64,000 bases of DNA from assembly GCA_035650475.1 (NCBI GenBank), contig DASRHP010000004.1, positions 62,001 to 126,000 of the forward strand. Reading direction: 5' to 3'. The notes under the pieces were generated by a model. That model did no database searches. It had not been told where the DNA came from and saw only the letters and a list, made by a program, of their open reading frames with translations. A program made the translations under genes and the position numbers. This document shows positions 29,798 through 42,178 of this stretch, piece by piece. Within the stretch, counting starts at the first letter, position 1. The number at the start of each line of letters is the position of its first letter. The DNA comes from Candidatus Binataceae bacterium (GTDB lineage: Bacteria; Desulfobacterota; Binatia; Binatales; Binataceae).

Positions 29798-31419
29798 ACG
29801 GCCCCCTCAACACCCCGGCGCGCCTGTTCTTGTGCCTGCTCAGCGGCATCGCGCTGGGTCTTGGCTTTCCCAAGTTCGACTTCGGCCTGCTCGCATGGGT
29901 GGCATTTGTGCCGCTCCTGCTGGCGGTCGAGGGCCAGGCGCCGCGACGGGTGTTCGGTTACGCGTGGGTCCAGGGGTTCGCCTGCAACCTGGTGGCGCTC
30001 TACTGGGTCGAGTTCACGCTTCATCACTTTGCCGGTGTCAATCCGGTTCTCGCGACGGGGCCGCTCCTGCTGCTCGCGGCGATCGAGGCACTGTATACGG
30101 GGCTCCCGATCTGGGCGGCCGAGTTGACGACCGCGCGCCTGCGCCTGCCGATCTTCGTCACGCTGCCGATCGTGTGGCCCGCGATCGAATGGCTGCGCAG
30201 CATCGACGCACCGATCGCCTTCCCCTGGGATCTGGTGGGTTACACCGCTTACCGCAGTCTGCCGCTGATCCAGTTTGCCGAGATTACCGGTGTCTATGGC
30301 GTCTCGGCGCTGATCGTGTTTTTCAACGCCGTCATCTTCGTCGTGCTCTTCGAGCGCCATTCGCGCCGCACGCAGACCTGGAGCCTGGGCTTCCTTACCG
30401 CGGTGATGGTCGCAGTGCTCGTCTTCGGCACGATCCGGATCGACGAGCTTCGCGCCGAGCGGCCGGCCGACCGGATTAGGGTTGCGATGGTGCAGGGCGA
30501 TATACCGCAGAGTATCAAGTGGGACCCGAGCTTCCTCGACGCCAGCTTCAACATCTACGCCCGGCAGACTGCGCAGGCCGCCCACCATCACGTCGATCTC
30601 GTCGTATGGCCGGAAGCGGCGGCCGCCTTTTTCTTCCAGCCGGACGCCATCTATCCGCCGCGCTTCGCCGGCGACGCGCTCTATCGCGAGCGCCTGCTCA
30701 AGCTCGCCGAGAGCACCGGCGTTCCGATCCTGTTCGGCGCGCCCGCGCTGGGCCGTGCTCCCGACGGCTCGATCGGCACGCACAACCGGGCCTACCTGGT
30801 TTCGGCCGAGGGCAAGGTCGCGGGCTATTACGACAAGATTCAGCTCGTCCCCTTCGGCGAATACGTCCCGTTCCGCGCCGTCCTCGGCTTCGTCGTCAAC
30901 CGCATCGTGCACGGCTTCGGCGACATGCTCCCGGGCACCATCCAGACGCTCTTCGACGTCAAGGGCGCACGGCTCGCGGTGCTCATATGTTACGAGAGCA
31001 TCTTTCCCGACCTCACCCGCCGTGCGGTCAAGGGCGGCGCCGACATACTGGTCAACATCACCAACGACGCATGGTACGGCAAAAGCTCGGCGCCCCATCA
31101 GTTGCTTGCGATGGCGGCGCTGCGCACGGTGGAGACGAAGGTCCCGATGGTGCGGGTGGCCAATACGGGGATAAGCGCGATCATCCGTCCCGACGGTCGG
31201 ATCACCGCGCGCACGCCGCTGTTCAAGCGCGGCACCGAAATCGAGGACGTTGCATGGCGCCCGCGGCGTACGATCTACACCGTCGTCGGCGACCTGTTTT
31301 CAGAGATCTGTTTCGCGCTGACCGTAATCGGCTTGCTGCTCGCCATCCTGCGCGGGCCGGGCGCCGACGCCGCGCCCTCGCCGATTGCCGGCGCGCTTAG
31401 CCGCAACGGCCACGGCTGA
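29752..31419 (+). CDS. lnt: Apolipoprotein N-acyltransferase
   Basis: An inner-membrane enzyme that adds the third acyl chain to lipoproteins. The N-terminal about 230 residues hold several membrane segments (LFLCLLSGIALGLGFPKF onward), followed by a periplasmic nitrilase-like domain with the catalytic triad E288 (WPEAA), K362 (YDKIQLVPFGEYVPF) and C413 (ICYESIFPD), then a final membrane helix. The E-K-C spacing agrees with E. coli Lnt. At 555 residues the length is normal. The ATG at 29752 overlaps the previous gene by 46 bases; a start shortly downstream cannot be excluded. It fits the several lipoproteins in this window. Confidence 0.94.
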   Translation: MRRSDTAERNFRAFLNGPLNTPARLFLCLLSGIALGLGFPKFDFGLLAWVAFVPLLLAVEGQAPRRVFGYAWVQGFACNLVALYWVEFTLHHFAGVNPVLATGPLLLLAAIEALYTGLPIWAAELTTARLRLPIFVTLPIVWPAIEWLRSIDAPIAFPWDLVGYTAYRSLPLIQFAEITGVYGVSALIVFFNAVIFVVLFERHSRRTQTWSLGFLTAVMVAVLVFGTIRIDELRAERPADRIRVAMVQGDIPQSIKWDPSFLDASFNIYARQTAQAAHHHVDLVVWPEAAAAFFFQPDAIYPPRFAGDALYRERLLKLAESTGVPILFGAPALGRAPDGSIGTHNRAYLVSAEGKVAGYYDKIQLVPFGEYVPFRAVLGFVVNRIVHGFGDMLPGTIQTLFDVKGARLAVLICYESIFPDLTRRAVKGGADILVNITNDAWYGKSSAPHQLLAMAALRTVETKVPMVRVANTGISAIIRPDGRITARTPLFKRGTEIEDVAWRPRRTIYTVVGDLFSEICFALTVIGLLLAILRGPGADAAPSPIAGALSRNGHG

Positions 31420-31475
31420 GGCCGCGCCCGCCTGCGCCATTAAACCGGCCGCGCAGATATGGCATGATGGACGCC

Positions 31476-32607
31476 ATGACACTGAGTGAGATGCGCGAAC
31501 AATTAGCTGATTTCGAAGCTCGCACCGAAAAGCTCGGGAGGCGTCTTTGACCTTGCCCGCCTCAAGGCTCGCCACGAAGAACTCCTGAAGGAAACCGCCA
31601 AGCCAGGATTTTGGGATCGCCCCGAGGCCGCGCAGGCCACGCTCAAGGAACACGATCGGATAAACGAGCGGCTCGCCGGCTTCGAGCGGCTGAACTCCGC
31701 GCTCGAGGAGGCGCGGCTGTTCCTCGCGATGGCCGCCGAAGAAGGTGCCGAGGACTCCGAGGCCGCGCACGAGGCAACGGCGGCGCTCGCCAAGGCGCGC
31801 GCCGAGCTCGAGCGCCAGGAGCTCGAAGTGATGCTCGGCGGCGAGTACGACCGCCTCGGCGCGATCGTCTCGATCCATCCCGGCGCCGGTGGGCTGGAAG
31901 CCCAGGATTGGGCCGAGATGCTGCTCCGGCTGTACCTGCGATGGGCCGAGCGGCACGGCTACAAAACCGACCTCGCCGATTTGCAGCCGGGCGAGGGCGG
32001 CGGAATCAAGAGCGCGACTTTCACTGTCGAGGGCGACTACGCTTACGGTTACCTCAAGGCCGAGGCCGGAATTCATCGCCTGGTGCGGATCTCGCCCTTC
32101 GACGCCGCTGCGCGCCGCCACACCTCGTTTGCTTCGGTTTTCGTCTTCCCGGCGATCGACGACAAGGTCGAGGTCGTGATCAACCCCGCCGACCTGCGCG
32201 TCGACACCTTCCGCGCAAGCGGCGCGGGCGGCCAGCACGTCAACAAGACCGACTCGGCCGTGCGGATGACCCATATTCCGACCGGAATCGTGGTGAGCTG
32301 TCAGAACGAGCGCTCGCAGCATAAGAACCGCGCGATGGCGATGAAGATCCTGCGCGCGCGGCTGTTCGAACTCGAGGAGCGCAAGAAGCGCGAGCAGCTC
32401 GAACAGTTCACCAAGGACAAGAAGGAGATCACCTGGGGCAGCCAGATCCGATCCTACGTGTTGCAACCCTACCGGATGGTCAAGGACCATCGCACCGGGG
32501 TCGAGATCGGCAACGCCGACGCCGTGCTCGACGGCGCGATCGATCCGTTTATCGAGGCTTACCTGATGGGCGTGCGCAAGGCGGGCGCCGAGTCGGCGCC
32601 GGCGTAA
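31476..32607 (+). CDS. prfB: Peptide chain release factor 2 with programmed +1 frameshift
   Basis: RF2 releases peptides at UGA and UAA. Translation starts at an ATG (31476; 31464 and 31467 are alternatives) and runs 24 codons to CTT TGA C at 31545-31551. There a +1 shift continues in the second frame as DLARLKARHEELLKE, through the SGAGGQHVNK peptidyl-transfer motif to 32607. A Shine-Dalgarno-like GGGAGG lies at 31536-31541, three bases before the CTT, as in the E. coli site. The product is about 376 residues. Reading only the second frame would miss the N-terminus. Autoregulation by RF2 level is the known function of the shift. Confidence 0.95.
31536..31551 (+). promoter_or_regulatory. RF2 autoregulatory +1 frameshift site
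   Basis: GGGAGG, three bases, CTT, then in-frame TGA followed by C. The poor UGA-C stop context, slippery CUU and internal Shine-Dalgarno are the three known parts of the prfB frameshift signal. Slow UGA recognition when RF2 is scarce allows the +1 slip. Confidence 0.92.
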
Positions 32608-32682
32608 CGCGCGCTTGCGCCGCGCGCCCGCAGTGACGCAAAGTCGTTTGACCCGGGCCGCTTCCCGATCGAAGGAGATGCC

Positions 32683-33375
32683 ATGATCGACGTTTATTTC
32701 TGGATGACTCCCAACGGCTACAAGGTCACGATCGCGCTGGAGGAGCTGGGGCTGCCCTACAACGTGATCCCGGTCAATATCGGCAAGGGCGAGCAGTTCC
32801 GCCCGCAGTTTCTGGAAATCAGCCCGAACAACAAGATCCCGGCAATCGTCGATCACGACGGCCCCGACGGCAAACCGCTGTCGCTCTTCGAGTCGGGCGC
32901 GATCCTGATCTATCTCGCCGAAAAGACCGGGCGCCTGATGCCGAAGGACCCGCGCGGGCGTTACAACGTGCTCGAATGGCTGATGTTCCAGATGGCCAGC
33001 GTGGGTCCGATGCTCGGGCAGGCGCATCACTTCCGCCGCTACGCGCCCGAGCAGATCCAGTACGCGATCGATCGTTACACCAACGAGGCCCGGCGCATCT
33101 ACAACGTGATCGACAAGCGTCTCGCCCAGACTCCCTACCTCGCCGGCGAGTATTCGATCGCAGACATCGCGACCTACCCTTGGCTGCGGCCACATCGATG
33201 GCAGGGGCAGGAGCTCGGGGATTTTCCCAACCTCAAGCGATGGTACGACGAGATCGAAAAGCGCCCGGCCGTGCAGAAGGGATGCGCGGTGATGGCCGAG
33301 CAGCTCCAGAGCCGCCCGCCCGACAAGGAATCATGGCAGGTGCTTTTCGGCCCCAAGCAGTACGAGAAGCGTTAG
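32683..33375 (+). CDS. Nu-class glutathione S-transferase (YfcG/YghU-like)
   Basis: A 230-residue GST. The N-terminal thioredoxin-fold half has TPNGYKV with T9 and N11, the residues that define Nu-class enzymes such as YfcG (disulfide-bond reductase activity). NNKIPAIVD near 47-55 carries the cis-proline, and ESGAILIYLAEKTGR near 70 is the glutathione-binding ES pair. The C-terminal helical half has SIADIATYPWL. The ATG at 32683 has AAGGAGA 6 bases upstream. It stands alone after prfB. Confidence 0.92.
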   Translation: MIDVYFWMTPNGYKVTIALEELGLPYNVIPVNIGKGEQFRPQFLEISPNNKIPAIVDHDGPDGKPLSLFESGAILIYLAEKTGRLMPKDPRGRYNVLEWLMFQMASVGPMLGQAHHFRRYAPEQIQYAIDRYTNEARRIYNVIDKRLAQTPYLAGEYSIADIATYPWLRPHRWQGQELGDFPNLKRWYDEIEKRPAVQKGCAVMAEQLQSRPPDKESWQVLFGPKQYEKR

Positions 33376-33751
33376 CGGCTCGGGCCGTCTAATCGCACCA
33401 TCGGGCGCCGCGCCCCAGAAAATCGCGGACCTGCGGGTCCCCGGAGCCTTCGCCTTCGGCTCGGGATGGCGAGCCGGGGGAGGCTGTCTGTTGCCTGTCA
33501 TCGTGAGCGCCGCAAAAGAGTTTCCCGGCCATGTTTGGTGGCCGCGATTTTTTCCCCGATGTGATGCCGAGCCGCGGTTGTACTTCCGCCTGGGTCGCCC
33601 AAGCAGCAACCCTGTTTAATCATCCGCAGCAAAGCGAGGAGAAAGGGGCTGCGTAAGGGTATGATTAGCAAAACAGCAGCGACTCCTGCTCCGGCGACTG
33701 ATGGATCGCGTTCCCGGAGTCTCAAGCGTCTCCCGGTATCGCACGCATTTT
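33376..33751. other. Intergenic region, possible dispersed repeat, no supported gene
   Basis: About 375 bases downstream of the GST gene. It contains short palindromes such as GGACC-TGCG-GGTCC (33427-33440). Its minus-strand conceptual translation includes a RHPEPKAKAPGTRR-like phrase that I associate with interspersed intergenic repeats in deltaproteobacterial genomes. No open frame has coding character. A second copy would be needed to call it a repeat. Confidence 0.35.
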
Positions 33752-33964
33752 CTATGCACCGACGGAGATTTGCACAATCTTATGGCTATCGGGCAGCTCC
33801 CAATCTTCGCTCGCTCGATTGTCCATGCAGAGTTCGATCGCCTCTCGGATATTCCGCAACGTTTCCTCACGCGTCCTGCCCTGACTGATACAGCCTGGGA
33901 TCACGAGGCACTCCGCGACCAGGTAACCGTCCTCTCCGGGGAGCAACATGATTGGAAGTTCCAT
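33752..33964 (-). CDS. HicB-family antitoxin-like protein (orphan)
   Basis: A 70-residue protein with the HicB partial RNase-H-like fold: a strand with PGEDGYLVAECLVIPGCISQG, then the helix TREETLRNIREAIELCMD. HicB proteins neutralise the mRNA-cutting toxin HicA. No HicA-like frame (short, with a GSH motif) is found within a few hundred bases on either side, so it is an orphan or acts alone. It lies about 140 bases from tRNA-Ala, a common location for accessory DNA. No clear ribosome-binding site. Confidence 0.75.
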   Translation of the reverse strand: MELPIMLLPGEDGYLVAECLVIPGCISQGRTREETLRNIREAIELCMDNRASEDWELPDSHKIVQISVGA

Positions 33965-34050
33965 TCGAACGTTGCGGCAGCACAGGCGTTCATGCCCGCG
34001 GTAGGGCTAGAGGCTGCGGGGTGGGAGCGCCTCCGCTTCTCCTGACAAAT

Positions 34051-34081
34051 GCGGACAATCCGCTTTGTCGCTTATGTCCGC
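34051..34081 (-). terminator. Possible terminator hairpin after tRNA-Ala
   Basis: Inverted repeat GCGGACA/TGTCCGC with a 17-base loop, 25 bases downstream of the tRNA 3' end on its transcribed strand and followed by ATTTGTC. Its position suits transcription termination; the stem is only seven base pairs. Confidence 0.35.
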
Positions 34082-34105
34082 GAACCGAAAAAGCCTTGAT
34101 TTTCT

Positions 34106-34182
34106 TGGTGGAGCTGAGCGGGATCGAACCGCCGACCTCCTGAATGCCATTCAGGCGCTCTCCCAAACTGAGCTACAGCCCC
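34106..34182 (-). tRNA. tRNA-Ala (anticodon GGC), CCA encoded
   Basis: The minus strand folds as a complete cloverleaf. The acceptor stem is GGGGCTG with CAGCTCC, including the G3-U70 pair that identifies alanine tRNAs. The D arm is TAGCTCAGTTTGGGAGAGC, the anticodon stem CCTGA/TCAGG encloses ATGGCAT with anticodon GGC, and the T arm contains GGTTCGATCCC. A discriminator A and CCA follow. Confidence 0.95.
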
Positions 34183-34417
34183 ACCGGCGGGAGACGGTCC
34201 CCAGTTAACCCGATGCGTACCACGGGGTCAACCTGACCCCCCTTACGTAAATTACATCGACGCAGTTCAGCGCAGGGCCGAATGCGGCACCGGCCGCCGT
34301 CGGGACGGCCGGGAGGTCCGAGCCGCGATTGCTGCGTGCCGGGTCGCTTGCGCGGCGATACAATCCACAGGGGACGACATCCCGCCGGTAAGCGAAGCGG
34401 CGGCGCGAGGAGCAACC

Positions 34418-36001
34418 ATGGGGCGCAAAATCCTCTTCATCACCACCGACCAGCAGCGCTACGATGCGCTCGGATGCAATGGCGGCCGAATCGCGCGGAC
34501 GCCCGCGGTCGACGCGCTCGCCGCCACCGGCATCAACTACCGCCGCGCCTACAATCAGAACACGGTCTGCACACCGGCGCGCTCGACGATGCTGACCGGC
34601 CAGTACGCGCGCACCCACGGCGTGGTCGCCAACGGCATCGCGCTGCCCGCTGAAGCGCCGAGCGTCGCCGCATGGCTCCGCGAGCGCGCGCGCTACCGCA
34701 CCGCTCTCATCGGCAAGGCGCATTTCGAGCCCGCGCTCGACCTCAACAACCACGCATGGCCCGAAAACCGGATGGCGCTCGATGGCTCCCACGGCCCCCA
34801 TCGCGGCTTCGAATACATGGAGCTGGCGATGCATGGGCCGATGGGCAACTGGCACTACTCGGTCTGGATGCGGGAGAACTTTCCGGCCGAAGCCGGCGGT
34901 TTCGTCTCGATGCTCGCTGGGCCGCCGGGCGGCGACACCGGCGCGGTCCAGGTCGCCTACAACCCGATGCCGCGCGGCCACTACCATACCGACTGGATCG
35001 CCGAGCGCACGATCGCCTACCTCGACCGGCTCGCCGACGACGAGGACTGGTTCGTCTGGATGAGCTTTCCTGATCCGCACCATCCATGGGATCCGCCCGC
35101 CTCCGAAGCGCGCCGGATCAACTGGCGCGAGCTCGACCTGCCGCCGGGCCATCCCGGCTCGCGCGAGAAGATCGAGAAAATCCTCGCGCAGAAGCCGCGC
35201 CATTGGCTGGACTGGTACGAGGGACGCTTTCGCAACAACGAGGGCACGCCGGTGATGACCTTCGTGCCGTGCCAGATGAGCCACGACCAGGTGCGCGAGA
35301 TCAACGCCCTCGTTCACGTCAAGAACGAGCTTATCGACGAGGCCTGCGCGCGTGTGCTCGGGCGGATCGCCGAGCGCGGATGGGACCGCGACACCGACGT
35401 CTTCTTCACTACCGACCACGGCGAGTTGCAGGGCGACTTTGGCCTGCTGTTCAAGGGGCCCTACCATGTCGATGCGCTGATGCGCGTGCCGCTCGTATGG
35501 CGGCCGGCGCCGTCGGCCAAAGTCGCGCCTGCGCAGGTGAGCGAGCCGGTCGGCCATCTCGACCTCGCGCCGACCTTCTGCGCGGTCGCCGGCCTGCCGG
35601 CGGCGCCATGGATGCAGGGGCGGGCGCTGCCGACAGCGCCGGGCTCGGGGCGCGAGCGGGTGATTACCGAATGGGATAGCCAGTTCGCGCAGATTGGGAT
35701 GCATCTGCGGACCATTTACCGGGATGGCTACGTATTGACCGTGTATGAACCGACTACGCGCGATTGGGGATTTGACCTCGCGATGCTCTACACCGCGCTG
35801 GGCATCGCCCAGCCGCTGCCCGATATCCGCTACGCCGGCAGCGAGGGCGAGCTTTACAATCTCGAGGAGGATCCGCTGCAATGGCGCAACCTGTGGAATG
35901 ATCCGGGCTACGCGCGGCTGAAGTCGGACCTCAGGGCCGACCTCTACGACAACCTGCCGCCGCCTCGCAAAGAGCGGCTGCCCGTCGATTCGCCGGTGTG
36001 A
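34418..36001 (+). CDS. Sulfatase-family hydrolase (arylsulfatase / phosphonate monoester hydrolase type)
   Basis: A 527-residue type I sulfatase. The maturation motif CTPARSTMLTG places the future formylglycine at C51 (C-x-P-x-R form). Metal-binding residues appear in ITTDQQRYDALGC at the N-terminus and in FTTDHGELQGDFG near 330. There is no signal peptide, so it is probably cytoplasmic and needs a formylglycine-generating enzyme encoded elsewhere. The ATG at 34418 has a CGAGGAGC stretch 8 bases upstream. Whether it cuts sulfate, phosphonate or phosphodiester esters is not decided by the sequence. Confidence 0.9.
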   Translation: MGRKILFITTDQQRYDALGCNGGRIARTPAVDALAATGINYRRAYNQNTVCTPARSTMLTGQYARTHGVVANGIALPAEAPSVAAWLRERARYRTALIGKAHFEPALDLNNHAWPENRMALDGSHGPHRGFEYMELAMHGPMGNWHYSVWMRENFPAEAGGFVSMLAGPPGGDTGAVQVAYNPMPRGHYHTDWIAERTIAYLDRLADDEDWFVWMSFPDPHHPWDPPASEARRINWRELDLPPGHPGSREKIEKILAQKPRHWLDWYEGRFRNNEGTPVMTFVPCQMSHDQVREINALVHVKNELIDEACARVLGRIAERGWDRDTDVFFTTDHGELQGDFGLLFKGPYHVDALMRVPLVWRPAPSAKVAPAQVSEPVGHLDLAPTFCAVAGLPAAPWMQGRALPTAPGSGRERVITEWDSQFAQIGMHLRTIYRDGYVLTVYEPTTRDWGFDLAMLYTALGIAQPLPDIRYAGSEGELYNLEEDPLQWRNLWNDPGYARLKSDLRADLYDNLPPPRKERLPVDSPV

Positions 36002-36137
36002 AGATTGTAAGCAAAAGGTCGACCCTCCTCGCGCGGCAGCCCGCGCGCGAGTGACAGACCAGAGAGCCGGCGGTTCATGTCGAAGAGTCTGAGGAGCCAC
36101 CAACCGAACGCCGCGTCGGTCTCCGAGACAAAGCGCG

Positions 36138-37841
<1,704 letters not shown>

Positions 37842-37862
37842 CGCCGCTCCGATCCGCCGCCG

Positions 37863-38738
37863 CTAACCCCAGCGCAGCTTGTTGCGCCAGATCTCGAAGT
37901 AGGCGTGGGACGAGCGCACTAGCACCACCGGATTTCGGCCGCGGCGCACGCGCAGCGCGTCGGCGCTGGTCAGGCGCGCGGTCTGCTGGCCGTCTACGGT
38001 CAGGATCGCGCCGTCGTCGTCGGCGCTTCTGACGCGCACCTCGATCTCGAAGGAATCCGGCAGCACGACGGGACGGTTGCTCAACGTATGCGGGCAGATC
38101 GGCACCAGCAGCACGACTTCGAGCGAGGGAAACACGATCGGGCCGCCCGCGCTGAGCGCGTAGGCGGTCGAACCGGTGGGAGTGGCAATGATCAGCCCGT
38201 CGGCGCGGTAAGTGGTGAAGCGTTGGCCGCCGGCGACAACCTGCAGCTCGAGCATCCGCCCGATCGCGCGCTTGTTGATTACAACATCGTTGAGCGCGCG
38301 GAAGCTCTCGCGATGCACGGCGCGGCCGCCCTCGCCGTGCGCCTCCACCCTCGCCTCCAGCGTGATCCGGCGGTCGGTTTCGTAGTCGTCGGCGAGCACG
38401 CGGGCGAGCGTCGCCTGCGCTTCCTCGGTGGTGATCTCGGTCAAAAAACCCAGCCCACCCATGTTGATCCCGAGGATCGGCGTTTCGCGCTCGCCGACCA
38501 GGCGCGCGATGCTCAGGAGCGTGCCATCGCCGCCCAGCACCACGATAAGATCGGCGCGCCGGGCGAGCGCCTCGTGTTCGGCGGGCTCGGCGCCGAGTTG
38601 GGCCGCGACCTCCGGCTCGGCGAGGGTGGCAAGATGGCGTCCGTGAAGCCACGCCGCCAGCTCGCGGGCGAGCGCGACCGCGCGCGGCCGTTCGCGCCGC
38701 ACCACCATCGCGACGGTCTTGATCGCGTGCCGCGCCAT
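37863..38738 (-). CDS. nadK: NAD kinase
   Basis: A 291-residue ATP-NAD kinase that makes NADP. The catalytic GGDGTLL motif is at 69-75 (D71), followed by GINMGGLGFLTEI, ALNDVVINK near 170 and the Gly/Thr-rich DGLIIATPTGSTAYALSAGGP. The start at 38738 (MARHAIKTVAMVV) matches the family; the ORF extends upstream without similarity. Upstream of recN, probably one transcript. Confidence 0.95.
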   Translation of the reverse strand: MARHAIKTVAMVVRRERPRAVALARELAAWLHGRHLATLAEPEVAAQLGAEPAEHEALARRADLIVVLGGDGTLLSIARLVGERETPILGINMGGLGFLTEITTEEAQATLARVLADDYETDRRITLEARVEAHGEGGRAVHRESFRALNDVVINKRAIGRMLELQVVAGGQRFTTYRADGLIIATPTGSTAYALSAGGPIVFPSLEVVLLVPICPHTLSNRPVVLPDSFEIEVRVRSADDDGAILTVDGQQTARLTSADALRVRRGRNPVVLVRSSHAYFEIWRNKLRWG

Positions 38739-38884
38739 CGGGCTCACGCGGCCCACCGCGCGCGGCGCGCGGCGGCGAGTGCGGCGGGCGGGCGCCCGCA
38801 TCGTCTATCGGATATGCGCGGCGAGGATGAAATGACGTTCAACGCGCTGGTCCGCCGTCCTCCCCAATCCCCGCCCAAGGTTAG

Positions 38885-39988
38885 CTAGCCCGGCGCGTCG
38901 GGATCAACCGTGATGGTTTTGGGCACAGGCTTGGAGGGCAGGGGAACTTCGATTGTTTTGCGCACCGGCTTGCCGGCAGGCTTGGCAGACTCGATTCTCA
39001 GCGCCACCGCCTCGACGTGGTAGGTCCCTGCCGCGGAGTCGGACTGCTTGAGCACGAGCGCGTTGGCGCCGGCCTCGCACGCGCGGCGCTTGAGCAGCGC
39101 CATGATCTGGTCGCGCTCGACTGGCTCGCCGTCGAGCTTGAAGGTTGCGACCTCGCGCACTGCGCTCCTGGGCTTCTTATGCAGGATCTCGACGTCGCAT
39201 TGCGATGGTTCTGCGCCCGAAGGCGCGCCCGCGCCGGGGCTGGCAAGAAGCGTCACAGCAGCGGCATCACTGGCCGAGTGCTCGCCGCCAGCAGGACGTG
39301 CGTCGCCCGATGCCCTCGCATCATTGGGGGTAGTCGCACCGGCGGCGCGCGCGTCGCCGACAATAAACGAAATCGGCATTCCGCCCGAGGTTCGCGCCGA
39401 AACCGCGTCGGCGCCGCTGCTCGGCGCGTTGCTATCGTCGGAGGCGGCCTTGGAGTGGGCGCTTGATGAGGACGCGTCGGCAAAGGCGCCAGAGGCGTGT
39501 CCGTCGTCGCCAGCGGTAGAGGGCTGCGCCGCGGCGTCGGCGCCGCGGTCGTGCGAGGCATCGGCGGATTTTTCACCACCGTTGGAAGACGGAGGATTGT
39601 TCAGCAAGACGACAGAGGTTTCGTTGCCGGCCTCGAAAATTTTCGGTCCGGCTTTTGCCGGCTCGGATGCGGCAGAGGGTGACGTGGCCTCGTCGTGCAC
39701 CAGGCGCATCACGGTCACGCCTATCGCCGGCTCGAGGCGCAGCTTGGGCGCCGCAGGTTGAGACGCGCTGCTATCGTCGCGGGAGGGACCGGCGAAGCGC
39801 TCGGGGTTGGAGCGTGCCGCAGCTTGCGCCGCGGGCGCAGATGCCGAAGCGTCCGACTGGTCCGGCACGACCACGGCCACGCCCGCCGGCATCGAGTCGG
39901 GTGGCGGAAGCGAGGGCGCCCTCGCCGCCGAGCATCCGAGTACGCCGAGCGCGCCACCAAGGACGAACCACGCCGCTGACCGCCGCAC
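38885..39988 (-). CDS. Low-complexity lipoprotein
   Basis: A 367-residue putative outer-membrane lipoprotein. From a GTG at 39988 it reads RRSAAWFVLGGALGVLGC, a signal peptide ending in a lipobox with the lipid-bearing Cys near residue 19. Residues about 30-290 are Ala/Ser/Asp/Pro-rich and probably disordered. The C-terminal about 75 residues form a small ordered domain (CDVEILHKKPRS, LLKRRACEAGANALVL, YHVEAVAL). This resembles a domain found in several short lipoproteins, in which a conserved CxxGANA segment occurs. The frame upstream of the GTG overlaps the divergent nfo gene and is not credible. Function unknown. Confidence 0.65.
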   Translation of the reverse strand: MRRSAAWFVLGGALGVLGCSAARAPSLPPPDSMPAGVAVVVPDQSDASASAPAAQAAARSNPERFAGPSRDDSSASQPAAPKLRLEPAIGVTVMRLVHDEATSPSAASEPAKAGPKIFEAGNETSVVLLNNPPSSNGGEKSADASHDRGADAAAQPSTAGDDGHASGAFADASSSSAHSKAASDDSNAPSSGADAVSARTSGGMPISFIVGDARAAGATTPNDARASGDARPAGGEHSASDAAAVTLLASPGAGAPSGAEPSQCDVEILHKKPRSAVREVATFKLDGEPVERDQIMALLKRRACEAGANALVLKQSDSAAGTYHVEAVALRIESAKPAGKPVRKTIEVPLPSKPVPKTITVDPDAPG

Positions 39989-40117
39989 ATTCCCAAGTAT
40001 CCGCGCATGCCCGGGGTGCGCAAGCCGCGCGCTCGGCGCCTCGCTTTCGCGGCCGTTTGATATAAAATCCCGGCGTCGACTTCGCGAGACGGCGCTGGCC
40101 AGCGGCATGAATTGACG

Positions 40118-42008
<1,891 letters not shown>

Positions 42009-42178
42009 CGTGAATCGCTTGACCCGGATTCTTCGCTTCGTCGAAACGCCGAAGGACCGGACCATCCCGGGCGGAGCGCGTTCCGGGCCCCGCCAGTTCA
42101 AGCCCATTTACGCCGCGGGCGGCGTTACAGTATAGGATCGCTGACGCGGGAGCGCGCGGACTCGCTCCCGGCAAACCG

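Noticed and set aside
31548-31550. In-frame TGA in prfB as a selenocysteine codon or pseudogene mark
   Set aside because: The downstream family sequence is in the +1 frame, not the same frame, and the CTT-TGA-C context is the known RF2 frameshift signal.
33616-33751. A hicA toxin gene next to hicB
   Set aside because: No frame on either side shows the short HicA fold or its GSH motif; only shadow frames are present.
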